Assembly: GCF_000013085.1 (NCBI RefSeq)
Contig: NC_007643.1
Location: forward strand, 2,737,501-2,801,500
Direction: 5' to 3'
DNA from: Rhodospirillum rubrum ATCC 11170
GTDB taxonomy: Bacteria > Pseudomonadota > Alphaproteobacteria > Rhodospirillales > Rhodospirillaceae
Length of the DNA: 64,000 nt
In this document: piece by piece, positions 37,197 to 45,376 of the stretch
Numbering within the stretch: the first letter of the stretch is position 1
Layout of the letters: each line of letters opens with the position of its first letter
Notes under the pieces: generated by a model
Database searches by the model: none
Told to the model about the DNA's origin: nothing
What the model saw: the letters and a program-made list of their open reading frames with translations, nothing else
Made by a program: the position numbers and the translations under genes

Positions 37197-38197
37197 CGCG
37201 TCCCGCGCGCCGGTTCGGCCTCGGCCGGCGGCACGCCCACGTCCCCGGTCGCCCCCCGGGCATGGGCCAGGATGCCGCCCAGGCTGACCTTGCCCAGCAC
37301 CCGTCCCTCGGCATCGGTTACCGCCATTGCGGGCCGGCCGCTCCAGGCCAGGGCGGAGAGCGCGTCGCGCAGGCTGGCGCCCGCCGCCAAAGGCGGCCCC
37401 TCGGCCGATCCCGGCTCAAGGGCGGCCTCCACCGACAGCAGATCGAGCAGACGAAAGGGCCGGTCGGCGCCGCCGATCAGCCGCTCGACGAAGGCATCGG
37501 CGGGCCGGGTCAGCAGCGTGGCCGGCGGGGCGCATTGCAGCACGCGGGCGCGGTCCATCACCGCCACCCGGTCGCCCAGGCGAAAGGCCTCTTCCATATC
37601 GTGGGTGACGAGCAGCACCGTTGTCCCGAAGCGCCGCTGCAGGGCGCGCAGATCATCCTGGGCCTTGCCGCGGATCAAGGGATCCAAGGCACCGAAGGGT
37701 TCATCCATCAACAACAGCGCCGGTTCGGCGGCCAGGGCGCGGGCCACCCCCACCCTTTGTTGCTCGCCGCCCGAAAGCTGATGGGGGAACTTCGTTGCAT
37801 GCTCGGCCGGATCAAGCTGAAAGGCCGCCAGCAGATCCCTGACGCGGACATCGATGCGCGGGCGCGGCCATTTCAGCAGGCGTGGTACGGTGGCGATGTT
37901 CTCGGCCACCGTGCGGTGGGGGAACAGGCCATAGCCCTGGATGACATAGCCGATGCGCCGGCGCAGATCGTCGCCGGCCAGGGTCGCCGTATCGACGCCG
38001 CCGATCAGAACCCGCCCCGCCGTCGGTTCGATCAGGCGGTTGATCAGGCGCAGCAACGTCGATTTCCCCGATCCCGAGGTGCCGACCACGGTCAGCACCG
38101 TTCCCTCGTCGATGCCCAGCGACACGTCATCGACCACGGTGGTCTCGGCGAAGCGTTTGGTCAGATGGTCAAGCACGATCATCGGCTGGGGCATCAC
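37193..38197 (-). CDS. yehX: Osmoprotectant ABC transporter ATP-binding protein (YehX-like)
   Basis: The product is a 334-residue ATPase of the OpuA/OpuC/YehX type. Walker A GTSGSGKSTLL, the signature LSGGEQQRVGVARAL, Walker B LLLMDEPFGALD and switch LLVTHDMEEAF are present. The C-terminal ~90 residues resemble a partial CBS pair (LPTDAEGRVLGKV-type fragment), which in relatives senses ionic strength. The gene overlaps both flanking permease genes by 4 bp, so translation is coupled. Confidence 0.9.
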   Translation of the reverse strand: MMPQPMIVLDHLTKRFAETTVVDDVSLGIDEGTVLTVVGTSGSGKSTLLRLINRLIEPTAGRVLIGGVDTATLAGDDLRRRIGYVIQGYGLFPHRTVAENIATVPRLLKWPRPRIDVRVRDLLAAFQLDPAEHATKFPHQLSGGEQQRVGVARALAAEPALLLMDEPFGALDPLIRGKAQDDLRALQRRFGTTVLLVTHDMEEAFRLGDRVAVMDRARVLQCAPPATLLTRPADAFVERLIGGADRPFRLLDLLSVEAALEPGSAEGPPLAAGASLRDALSALAWSGRPAMAVTDAEGRVLGKVSLGGILAHARGATGDVGVPPAEAEPARGTR

Positions 38198-39375
38198 CGT
38201 CTCCCGACGCCAGGGGTGGGGGCGCCGCCGCCGCGCCGCGCCCCCTCGATCAAGGCGTCAAGGATCACGGCGGCGCCGAAGGCCAGGGCGACAGTAGGCA
38301 GGGCGCCCAGCAGCACCAGATCCATCGCCGCCTGACCAACGCCTTGAAAAACGAAGGTGCCAAAGCCGCCGCCGCCGATCAGGGCGGCCACGGTGGTCAA
38401 ACCGATCGCCTGAACAAGCACGATGCGCACCCCGGTTAGGATCACCGGCAGGGCGAGCGGCAGTTCCACCTCGCGCAGGAGGCGACCGCGCCCCATGCCC
38501 ATGCCGCGCGCCGCGTCCACGGTGGCGGCGGGCACCTGGGCCAGACCGACCACCGTATTGGCGACCACCGGCAGCAAGGCGTACAAGATCAGGGCGACCA
38601 AAGCCGGCGTGGCGCCGATGCCGCGCACGCCCAGGGCGGCGATCGCCGGCACATGGGCGGCCAACCAGCCGAGCGGCGCCATCAAAATCCCAAACAACGC
38701 GATGCTGGGAATGGTCTGAATGATCGTCAGCCCCTGCAAGACCATGCCGCGCAGCCAAGCCACCCGGTGGCACAGCACCCCCAAGGGCAGGCCAACAGCG
38801 CAGGCGACCGCCACCGCCCCGAGGGCGAGGGCGAGATGGGTGCGAGCCTCGCGCCAGAAGGCATCGGCGCGATTGGCGTATTCCTTAAGAACCGACACCC
38901 CGTCCCACTGCCCCGAGGCCAGCAGCAGGCCCAAAGCGCCAAACAGGGCGCCAAGGGCCAGCAGCCGGGCCAGCGGTCCCGGCCTCAGGCGGACCAGGGC
39001 ATCGGTCCCCAGCAGCAAACAGGCCAGCACCAGCAGCCAGAAGCCGCCGGCCGGGGCGATGCGGGCATAGGGATTGCCCGCCTGGGTCAGGCCTTCGGCC
39101 GCCCAGCCGACGGCCAGCATTCCCACCCCTCCGCCGATCACCGCAGCGCCCAGGCGGGCCAGCGGCCGCCGCGCCAGCAAGGCGACGCCGCCGACGATCA
39201 CGGCGAGGGCGACAATGCCGGCCGCCGCGCCCCAGGGCAGCGCGTCGAACAACGCCACCCCTTTGCCGCTGGCGATCCGGTTCGCCCGCAGGGTCATGAA
39301 CGGCGGGCCGGCCAAGGCGGCCCCCAGCACCAGGGCGACGATGATCCCCGGCCGATCAAGGGATATCCCCATCAA
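38194..39375 (-). CDS. yehY: Osmoprotectant ABC transporter permease (YehY-like)
   Basis: The product is a 393-residue inner-membrane permease, larger than the other one because of an N-terminal set of helices (about residues 1-165) as in YehY. The C-terminal half holds the permease fold with the EAA loop TVDAARGMGMGRGRLLREVE and the substrate-loop segment GLTTVAALIGGGGFGTFVFQG. It is separated from osmF by the 39382-39498 repeat, which may lower read-through and set the ratio between binding protein and membrane parts. Confidence 0.88.
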   Translation of the reverse strand: MMGISLDRPGIIVALVLGAALAGPPFMTLRANRIASGKGVALFDALPWGAAAGIVALAVIVGGVALLARRPLARLGAAVIGGGVGMLAVGWAAEGLTQAGNPYARIAPAGGFWLLVLACLLLGTDALVRLRPGPLARLLALGALFGALGLLLASGQWDGVSVLKEYANRADAFWREARTHLALALGAVAVACAVGLPLGVLCHRVAWLRGMVLQGLTIIQTIPSIALFGILMAPLGWLAAHVPAIAALGVRGIGATPALVALILYALLPVVANTVVGLAQVPAATVDAARGMGMGRGRLLREVELPLALPVILTGVRIVLVQAIGLTTVAALIGGGGFGTFVFQGVGQAAMDLVLLGALPTVALAFGAAVILDALIEGARRGGGAPTPGVGRR

Positions 39376-39381
39376 GGACCC

Positions 39382-39498
39382 CTAGAGCGGGATGGCGAAA
39401 AGTGTGCGCGGTTTTCGCCTAAGATCCCGCTCTAACATTTAGATTGAGATCAGGATTCAGATTTCAGGTCGATCAGACCTGAAATCATCCTGATCTAG
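39382..39498. repeat. CTAG-ended double-hairpin repeat, copy 2 (inverted)
   Basis: This 117-bp element is almost the exact reverse complement of 33253-33366. It has the same two hairpins; one arm of the long stem carries a 3-nt insertion, and a few bases differ near 39420. Both ends read CTAG. Its right CTAG supplies the TAG stop of osmF (39497-39495). It sits inside the osmF-yehYXW operon. Confidence 0.85.
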
Positions 39499-40412
39499 GG
39501 AAGCAACCCGTGGCTGGTCAGAAAGTCCTTGGCCACCGCCCGGGCCGGCTCGCCGCCCACCTGAACCCGGGCGTTGAGGGCTTGGAGGGTTTCCAGATCA
39601 AGGGCGGCGAAGATCGGCGCCAGGATCGGCTCGATCTCGGGATGGCGCTTCAGGGTTTCCTCGCGGACGATCGGCGCCGGGGCATAGACCGGCTGCACCG
39701 CCTTGTCATCGCTCAAGGCCACCAGATCGGACGCGGCGATGCCGCCATCGGTGCCATAGACCATCGCCGCATTGGTGCCATTGGTCTGGTCCGCCGCCGC
39801 CTTGATGGTCGCGGCCGTATCGCCACCCGACAGCACGATCAACTGCTCGGGGGTAAGGGTGAAGCCATAGGCCTTTTGAAAGGCCGGCAGGGCGGCTGCG
39901 GAATTGACGAATTCCGCCGAGGCCGCCAATTTCACCCGACCGCCACCGGCCACCCATTTTCCGAAGTCCGAAAAGCTGGTGATTGTCTCGGCCTCGGCCA
40001 GATCGCGGCGCAAGGCCACCGCCCAGGTGTTATTGGCCGGGGCCGGGGTCAGCCAAACGATGTGATTGGCCTCGTAATCCAAGGCCTTGGCGGTGGCGAA
40101 GCCCTGGGCCGCGTCCTTCCACAGCGGATCATCGGCCTTATTGAAGAAGAAGGCGGCATTGCCGGTATATTCGGGATACAGGTCGATTTCCCCGGCGGTG
40201 ATCGCCTTGCGCACCACCGGCGTTCCGCCAAGCTGCAAGCGATCCTCGGTCTTGATGCCGTGGGCCTCAAGGGCCAGCAGCATGATATTGCCCAGCACCC
40301 CGCCTTCCGTGTCGATCTTTGAAGACACCACCACATCGGCCCGGGCGGCAGCGGCCGTGGTCAATCCCAGGACAAGCGCACAGGCAAGGCGAGCGAGAGC
40401 GGATTTCATCAA
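39495..40412 (-). CDS. osmF: Osmoprotectant-binding protein (OsmF/YehZ-like)
   Basis: The product is a 305-residue periplasmic binding protein of the OpuAC/OsmF family. The N-terminus is a Sec signal peptide (ALARLACALVLGLTTAAAARA). Typical segments are VVVSSKIDTEGGVLGNIM, LYPEYTGNAAFFF and MVYGTDGGIAASDLVALSDDK. A second Met directly follows the first. It leads the osmF-yehYXW gene order known from enterobacteria. The stop is contributed by the adjacent repeat. Ligand is probably a quaternary amine or another compatible solute, inferred from the family. Confidence 0.9.
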   Translation of the reverse strand: MMKSALARLACALVLGLTTAAAARADVVVSSKIDTEGGVLGNIMLLALEAHGIKTEDRLQLGGTPVVRKAITAGEIDLYPEYTGNAAFFFNKADDPLWKDAAQGFATAKALDYEANHIVWLTPAPANNTWAVALRRDLAEAETITSFSDFGKWVAGGGRVKLAASAEFVNSAAALPAFQKAYGFTLTPEQLIVLSGGDTAATIKAAADQTNGTNAAMVYGTDGGIAASDLVALSDDKAVQPVYAPAPIVREETLKRHPEIEPILAPIFAALDLETLQALNARVQVGGEPARAVAKDFLTSHGLLP

Positions 40413-40546
40413 GGACCCTTTTCATCCGAACGGGGGGGGCGGCGGGACGAGGCGCCGGGGAAACGCCGATCTCCACCATTGGATGCCTCGGCCCCGCCGG
40501 TTTCCATCCCGCTCCCCGCCGCCCTTGCCCCACAGGAAAAGCGTGG

Positions 40547-40948
40547 TCAGAGGATAACACTGCAATGACCGGCGACCAACTTCCAGCCCGCCGGGCCCTG
40601 GGTGCGCCGCCATATCCGGGTAAAGCGCAAGGTTTCGGTGAAGGCCTCGCCGTCATAGACGCCCGCCGTCACCGCGCGCACCACCACCACCCGGCCGTCC
40701 TCGCCGGCGGCGCGGACCACGGCGTCGGAAAGATCCAGGCGCGACAGCTTGAGCAGCCCGGCGCGATAAGGCTCAAGATGGGTTTGCTTGGTTTTCACGC
40801 ATCCCGTGTGATCGACAAAGGCGAGATCATCGGCAAGCAAGGTTTCAAGACCCTTGAGATCGCCCGTTAGCATGGCGGCGCGCAGGCGCTCTTCATAAAA
40901 GGCGATGTCATCGGCTGGCGAAGCGAGGGTGGCGAGGGCATTGGACAT
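40547..40948 (-). CDS. SnoaL/NTF2-like DUF4440-type protein
   Basis: The product is a 133-residue soluble protein with an NTF2-like fold. LRAAMLTGDLKGLETLLADDLAFVDHTG and LKLSRLDLSDAVVRAAGED followed by VVVVRAVTAG are the usual helix and sheet pattern of the DUF4440/SnoaL-like group, which includes small isomerases, hydrolases and stress proteins. GAGG is 8 nt upstream of the ATG at 40948. It stands alone, about 87 bp after the end of the iron cluster on the same strand. Function is unknown. Confidence 0.75.
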   Translation of the reverse strand: MSNALATLASPADDIAFYEERLRAAMLTGDLKGLETLLADDLAFVDHTGCVKTKQTHLEPYRAGLLKLSRLDLSDAVVRAAGEDGRVVVVRAVTAGVYDGEAFTETLRFTRIWRRTQGPAGWKLVAGHCSVIL

Positions 40949-41034
40949 GGGTTTATCCTCCCGTCGGTTTTTTATCTCCCGTCGCCAAGTGTGACTCAAA
41001 AACCATCGGTTGCATAATTCCTTTTTGAACGCCC

Positions 41035-41976
41035 TTAAAGGCCATCGGCCGGAAAGGCCGCCAGCAGGGCGTCGATGATCGATGCGAAAGCCACCGGAAC
41101 ATCGACCGGCGGACCGCTTTCCAGGCTGTCCAGGATCACCAGCTTCGCCCCCGCCCCGCTGATCGCCGCCCCCACCTCGGCCGGCGGCGGGCGATGGGCG
41201 AGAACCACCCGCACCGCCTCGCCCACCAGGAAATCGCCAAGGATCCGAGTCCGTTCGGGCGTCCATTCACGGTCATCCAGGGCGACACTGGCGCGCGCAT
41301 CCAGCCCCAGATCGGGCGTCAGGGCGGCGAAGCGGTCGCTGAGCGACACCACGCCAGGATCGGCAAGGCCGGCGAAGGCCTGGGCCGCCCGCGCCGATTG
41401 GGCGAGCAGGGCGCGCTTCAGGCCGTCAAGATTGGCGCTGATTCGCGGGGCGGCCTCGGGATGCAAGCGCCGCAGGTCGGCGGCCAGGATATCGGCCATC
41501 CGCCCCAGGGCGTTCGCCGACAGCCAGGGCGCCGGGGCGGCCGGCGCCAGGGCCGGCGCCGGGATGCCCAAAGCCGCTCCCAGGGCCCCGGCCGAGGGCG
41601 CGCGCACGGCGGCGACCCCGGGCAAGGCGCCATCGACCGGCCGGCCGGCGTCGATCTCGACCAGGCGGATATTGGTCCGCCGCGCCATGGGAAACAGCGG
41701 ATCCTCGGGCCACAGCGAGCGCAGCGACACCACCGCCTCGGCGCCCAGGGCGGCCTCGGCCAGCGCCTTTTCCCCACGCCCGGCCAGGAAAGCCGCCTGC
41801 CGGCCCATCGGCAGGGCGGCCGGCACCACCACCCGCAGGCTCACCGCCGTACCATCAAGCAGGGCGCCGGCCAATCCCGCCGTCAACGGATGACCGGCCA
41901 GGATCACCGCTTCGGCGCGGGCGGCCGAGGGCAGAGTGAAAGCGATCAGGGAAAGGAAAAGGGCGAGGATCTTCAT
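41035..41976 (-). CDS. Divergent ZnuA-like periplasmic protein (FpvF-like)
   Basis: The product is a 313-residue periplasmic protein with a Sec signal (ILALFLSLIAFTLPSAARA). It has the overall layout of a metal-type (cluster A-I) binding protein but has lost most metal ligands: the first His remains (GHPLTAG), while the PHxYEP and NPHxF motifs of the sister protein are replaced by ALPMGRQAA and APAPWLS. It closes the eight-gene series and occupies the place of fpvF, the second binding protein of the Pseudomonas pyoverdine iron-release system. It may bind the siderophore or an iron complex rather than bare metal. ATGA overlap with the permease gene. Confidence 0.75.
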   Translation of the reverse strand: MKILALFLSLIAFTLPSAARAEAVILAGHPLTAGLAGALLDGTAVSLRVVVPAALPMGRQAAFLAGRGEKALAEAALGAEAVVSLRSLWPEDPLFPMARRTNIRLVEIDAGRPVDGALPGVAAVRAPSAGALGAALGIPAPALAPAAPAPWLSANALGRMADILAADLRRLHPEAAPRISANLDGLKRALLAQSARAAQAFAGLADPGVVSLSDRFAALTPDLGLDARASVALDDREWTPERTRILGDFLVGEAVRVVLAHRPPPAEVGAAISGAGAKLVILDSLESGPPVDVPVAFASIIDALLAAFPADGL

Positions 41977-42863
41977 GACGGCTTGCTCCGCGACAGCATG
42001 CGGGCGACGGACGCCCCAAGGAAAAGAAGGCCGGCGGCCAGGATGATGGCGCCGCCCGAGGGAATGGGCAGGTCGAAATGCACCGGGATCAGGATCCCGG
42101 CCACCGCCGACAGCGTGGCGAAGACGATGCTGAGCAGGAAAAATCCACGCAGGGAGCGTGCCGCCACCCGCGCCGCCGCCGCCGGAATGACCAGCAGGGC
42201 GCCAACCAGAATGGCGCCGATGATCTTCACCGAAGCCACCGTCACCACCGTGACCAGCATCAGGAACAGATAATCCAGAAAGACCACCCGCACGCCGCGC
42301 ACCTGGGCCAGGGCCGGGTTGAAGCCGCCCAGCATCAGGCGGTTGAACAGCGGCAAACCGACAACGCTCACCCCCAGCCCGACGACCAGCAGCACGCCGA
42401 GATCGCGGTCATCGACGGTCAGCACCGAGCCAAACAGCACGTTTTCCAGGATATGGACGTTGACCCGGGTCGAGAGCATCAGCAGCAGGCTGGCGCCCAG
42501 CGCCAACGACACCGACAAGAACACGCCGATCAGCGTCTCGGTGGCCAAGCCGGTGCGATTGCGCAAGAAGGCGACAAGCAGGGCGAACAACAGGCAATAG
42601 CCAAACAGGCTGGCATAGGGCCCGGTATAGGGCTCGCCCAGCAAGATGCCGATGGCCACCCCGGTCAGGGCGGCATGGCCGACCGCCTCGGAAAAAAAGG
42701 CCAGACGCTTGGTCACCACCAGGGTTCCCAGGCCACCCAGCACCGGACCGGCGATCAGGGCGGCGATCAGGGCGTTGACCAGGAAGCCATAGGTCAGCCC
42801 GGCGGGCAGCAATCCCGCCGCCGCCCAGCCCTGGACGACGGCGCGCAGCGCTTCGAAGCTCAC
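41973..42863 (-). CDS. Metal ABC transporter permease (FpvE/ZnuB-like)
   Basis: The product is a 296-residue inner-membrane permease of the ZnuB/TroC/MntB family with about nine helices. The typical segments GTLVVTKRLAFFSEAVGHAAL and LIGVFLSVSLALGASLLLM are present, and ALVQVRGVRVVFLDYLFLM-like sequence follows (ALAQVRGVRV). The start is taken as the GTG at 42863, which overlaps the stop of the ATPase gene (GTGA), as no closer ATG fits. In the cluster it is in the position of fpvE. Confidence 0.85.
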   Translation of the reverse strand: MSFEALRAVVQGWAAAGLLPAGLTYGFLVNALIAALIAGPVLGGLGTLVVTKRLAFFSEAVGHAALTGVAIGILLGEPYTGPYASLFGYCLLFALLVAFLRNRTGLATETLIGVFLSVSLALGASLLLMLSTRVNVHILENVLFGSVLTVDDRDLGVLLVVGLGVSVVGLPLFNRLMLGGFNPALAQVRGVRVVFLDYLFLMLVTVVTVASVKIIGAILVGALLVIPAAAARVAARSLRGFFLLSIVFATLSAVAGILIPVHFDLPIPSGGAIILAAGLLFLGASVARMLSRSKPS

Positions 42864-43591
42864 GATAGGGCCTCCCGCAGGGAGCGCTGAGACGGGGCGG
42901 AGAACAGCGCCAGCAGGCGCTCGGCCGCCAGAACGGCCGAGGGCGGCCCATTGAACAGAACCGCGCGGTTCAAGCCGCAGGCGTGATCGGCCAGCCGGCG
43001 CACCGCCCCCAGGTCGTGCTCCACCCATAAAACCGTGACGCCGCGCGCCCGGAACCCGGCCAGAACATCCTCGAAGATCACGGCTCCGGCTTCATCAAGC
43101 GCCGTCATCGGCTCATCAAGGATCACCAGATCGGGGTCGGGGATCAGTGCCTGGGCCAGCAGAACCCTTTGGCGCTCGCCCCCCGACAGCGCGCCGAAGC
43201 GCCGATGACGCTTGCCCGCCATCCCCACCCGCTCCAAAGCCTGGTCATAGCGCCCGGCAAGGCGGCGCGCGGGGCCGAGAAAGGCCGGGCGGCGCTGGCA
43301 CATCACCGCCAGAACATCGCTGACGGTCATCGGCAGACCGGGATCGAAGGCCAGGGATTGGGGAACATAGGCCAGCACGCCGGGGCGATCGCCCGGCCAG
43401 TCGATATCGATCGTCCCGCGATGGGGCATCAGCCCGAGCAGGGCCGACACCAGCGACGACTTACCGCCGCCATTGGGACCGACCACCGCCTGGATCGTCC
43501 CCGGCGCCACCCGCAGCGCCACGTCCTCCAGGATCGAGGTGCCGCCCAAAGCCAAGCTCAGTCCGCTGATTTCGATCGACGGACCGCTCAC
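42860..43591 (-). CDS. Metal ABC transporter ATP-binding protein (FpvD/ZnuC-like)
   Basis: The product is a 243-residue ATPase. Walker A is VGPNGGGKSSL, the signature is LSGGERQRVLLAQAL, Walker B is LVILDEPMTALD and the switch is VLWVEHDLGAV. The sequence groups with the ZnuC/MntB-type importers of divalent metals. Its four-base overlaps with the binding-protein and permease genes argue for one transcript. Position matches fpvD. Confidence 0.88.
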   Translation of the reverse strand: MSGPSIEISGLSLALGGTSILEDVALRVAPGTIQAVVGPNGGGKSSLVSALLGLMPHRGTIDIDWPGDRPGVLAYVPQSLAFDPGLPMTVSDVLAVMCQRRPAFLGPARRLAGRYDQALERVGMAGKRHRRFGALSGGERQRVLLAQALIPDPDLVILDEPMTALDEAGAVIFEDVLAGFRARGVTVLWVEHDLGAVRRLADHACGLNRAVLFNGPPSAVLAAERLLALFSAPSQRSLREALS

Positions 43592-44508
43592 CCCTTGGCC
43601 TCCAGCATGGCGCGGACCAGGGTATCGAGATTGCGCCCGGTCTCTTCCTCGAACAGGCTCGCGGTATAGGCGCCCGTCGAGATATGCGAGAAGGCATACA
43701 GGGCGATGCCGGTTTCGCGGCGGATGGTCTCGACATAGGGGCTGGGGAAATTCAGCTCCGAGAAGATCACCTGCACATCCAGGCGGCGCAGCGTGGCGAT
43801 GGTTTCGGCCAATTGCGCCGGGCTCGGTTCGATGCCATGGGCCGGTTCGACCACGGCGGCGACCTCCAGGCCGAATTCGCGCAGCAGGTAATTATAGGCG
43901 TCGTGGATGGTCGCCACCCGCAAGCCGACCTCGGGCGCCCCGGCCAGCTTGGCCAGGGCCGCCGCCCGCAGGCCGCGCAGGCGCTTGGCATAGGCCCGGG
44001 CATTGGCGTTGAACACCTCGGCCCGATCGGGAACCCGCTCGCCCAGGGCGCGGGCGATGGTATAGACCTGCTGGATCGACCCGGTGATCGACAAGAAGGT
44101 ATGGGGATTGACCACCTTGCCCGCCGCGCCAGTGCGGGCATTGGCGCCCGAGGCGGCGAGCAGCGGCACCTCGGCATTGGCCTCGATCAGCGGCAGATCG
44201 GGCCGTTCCGAGGCGGCGACCATGCGGCCGGCGAAATCATCGTGGCCGATGCCGTTGACCACCAGAACGTCAAGCGTGCCAATGCGGCGGATATCCTCGG
44301 GCCGGGGCTCATAGGCATGGGGATTGAAGCCGGCGGGGATGATCGGCACCACCTCGGCCGCCTCGCCGACTATATGGGCGACATAGGAATAATAGGGATG
44401 GAGCGTCACCCCGATGCGCGGACGGTCGGCGGCGAAAACGGATCGGGCCGGCAGGGCGGCGCTGCCGGCGGTGGCGGCGGCGAGCGACAGGAAACGGCGA
44501 CGGTTCAT
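43588..44508 (-). CDS. ZnuA-like metal-binding protein with Tat-type signal (FpvC-like)
   Basis: The product is a 306-residue periplasmic protein. The N-terminus has a twin-arginine pattern (NRRRFLSLAAATAGS) followed by a hydrophobic stretch, suggesting export in a folded state. The metal ligands of the cluster A-I family are seen as LHPYYSY, FNPHAYEPRPED and NPHTFLS, and HGIEPSPAQLAETI follows. In the Pseudomonas fpv series the same position is held by FpvC, a periplasmic protein proposed to bind iron after its release from pyoverdine. The family is usually assigned to Zn or Mn, so the metal must be tested; the gene context argues for iron. Confidence 0.85.
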   Translation of the reverse strand: MNRRRFLSLAAATAGSAALPARSVFAADRPRIGVTLHPYYSYVAHIVGEAAEVVPIIPAGFNPHAYEPRPEDIRRIGTLDVLVVNGIGHDDFAGRMVAASERPDLPLIEANAEVPLLAASGANARTGAAGKVVNPHTFLSITGSIQQVYTIARALGERVPDRAEVFNANARAYAKRLRGLRAAALAKLAGAPEVGLRVATIHDAYNYLLREFGLEVAAVVEPAHGIEPSPAQLAETIATLRRLDVQVIFSELNFPSPYVETIRRETGIALYAFSHISTGAYTASLFEEETGRNLDTLVRAMLEAKG

Positions 44509-45044
44509 CGGGTGACTCCGGCGGAAAATGAGGTAACGGCCTGCTTCCAGCCCTCGGCGATCAGCGTCGCCTCATCGAGCCCGGCCGGCGGGGTATGGGT
44601 GGGTTTGAGCCAGACCTCGGCCCCCTCGCCCTCCAGGCGCAGAACCATCGAGGCGGCGACCTCGGCGTAGGCGCTGAGGCCGACATAGCCGCCGTCCACG
44701 GCGTGCCAGCGATGGCCGCCGCGCGCCCGCCAACTGGCATCGGCGACGAAGGGCGGCAACCCTTCCGCGCCCAGCTCATCGGGTCCGGGCAAAGGGGCGG
44801 TGCGGTCGAGTTCCAGGGCGACCAGACGCAGATCGGCGAAAATCCCCTGTTCAGCCGGGGTCAGCGCCGTCCGCGCGTCGATCTGATAGGGCGCGAGGGC
44901 GGCCGCCTCGGGGGTTTGTCCACGCAGACCGATCCACGAGGCGGCGGCGACAACGATAACCAGGGCGGCCAGGGCCACCCACCCCGCCTCGCGTCCCGCC
45001 CCGGCGGCGGCGACCCTTTGTCTGTGCATCGGGGCCACCGTCAA
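44505..45044 (-). CDS. DUF6162-type membrane-anchored protein (FpvK-like)
   Basis: The product is a 179-residue protein with one N-terminal transmembrane helix (WVALAALVIVVAAASWIGL) and a periplasmic domain of about 130 residues. The domain has a GHRWHAVDGGYVGLSAYAEV segment and EVWLKPTHTP. I associate this family with DUF6162, found in metal-uptake loci. It stands in the position of fpvK, one of the small partner proteins of the FpvG reductase. The stop and start overlap with the neighbours (ATGA at both ends). Biochemical function is unknown. Confidence 0.72.
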   Translation of the reverse strand: MTVAPMHRQRVAAAGAGREAGWVALAALVIVVAAASWIGLRGQTPEAAALAPYQIDARTALTPAEQGIFADLRLVALELDRTAPLPGPDELGAEGLPPFVADASWRARGGHRWHAVDGGYVGLSAYAEVAASMVLRLEGEGAEVWLKPTHTPPAGLDEATLIAEGWKQAVTSFSAGVTR

Positions 45045-45376
45045 TGAATGTCGGCGTGTTCGATTTCGACCGTATGGCCGGGGCCGGCATCGAACAGCAC
45101 GTAGAACTCGCTGGCCGGCTTGGGAAAGACCAGGGTCGAATCGGCCCCGAGCTTGCCGGCGACCAGAACCTGCTCGTCATAGGAAATGACATCGAGCGTC
45201 ACCCCCGGCGCGCCCGAGCCATCGGAGAAGCCCCCGGTGCAGCGCACCGTCTGGGCGTCGGCCATCTCGCAGCTGCACAGCGGATAATGGGCCAGGGCGA
45301 GCGAGGGCGACACAAGGGCGGCGCCCAGCCCACCCAGGGCGATCGCCCAGGAGGACATCGGAAAAATACGTTTCAT
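45041..45376 (-). CDS. Small periplasmic protein (FpvJ-like)
   Basis: The product is a 111-residue secreted protein. The N-terminus is a Sec signal (SSWAIALGGLGAALVSPSLALA). The mature protein starts HYPLCSCEMAD and has a third Cys in TVRCTGGFSDGSGAPGV, then VISYDEQVLVAGKLGADS and FYVLFDAGPGHTVEIEHADI. The fold appears to be a small beta-sandwich. It is in the position of fpvJ. Cys residues close to the N-terminus could bind a metal or a disulfide partner. Start and stop overlap both neighbours by a few bases. Confidence 0.78.
   Translation of the reverse strand: MKRIFPMSSWAIALGGLGAALVSPSLALAHYPLCSCEMADAQTVRCTGGFSDGSGAPGVTLDVISYDEQVLVAGKLGADSTLVFPKPASEFYVLFDAGPGHTVEIEHADIH

Noticed and set aside
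33253-39498. The block between inverted repeats as a composite transposon.
   Set aside because: There is no transposase gene in or near the block, and the repeats resemble intergenic palindromic elements rather than insertion sequences.
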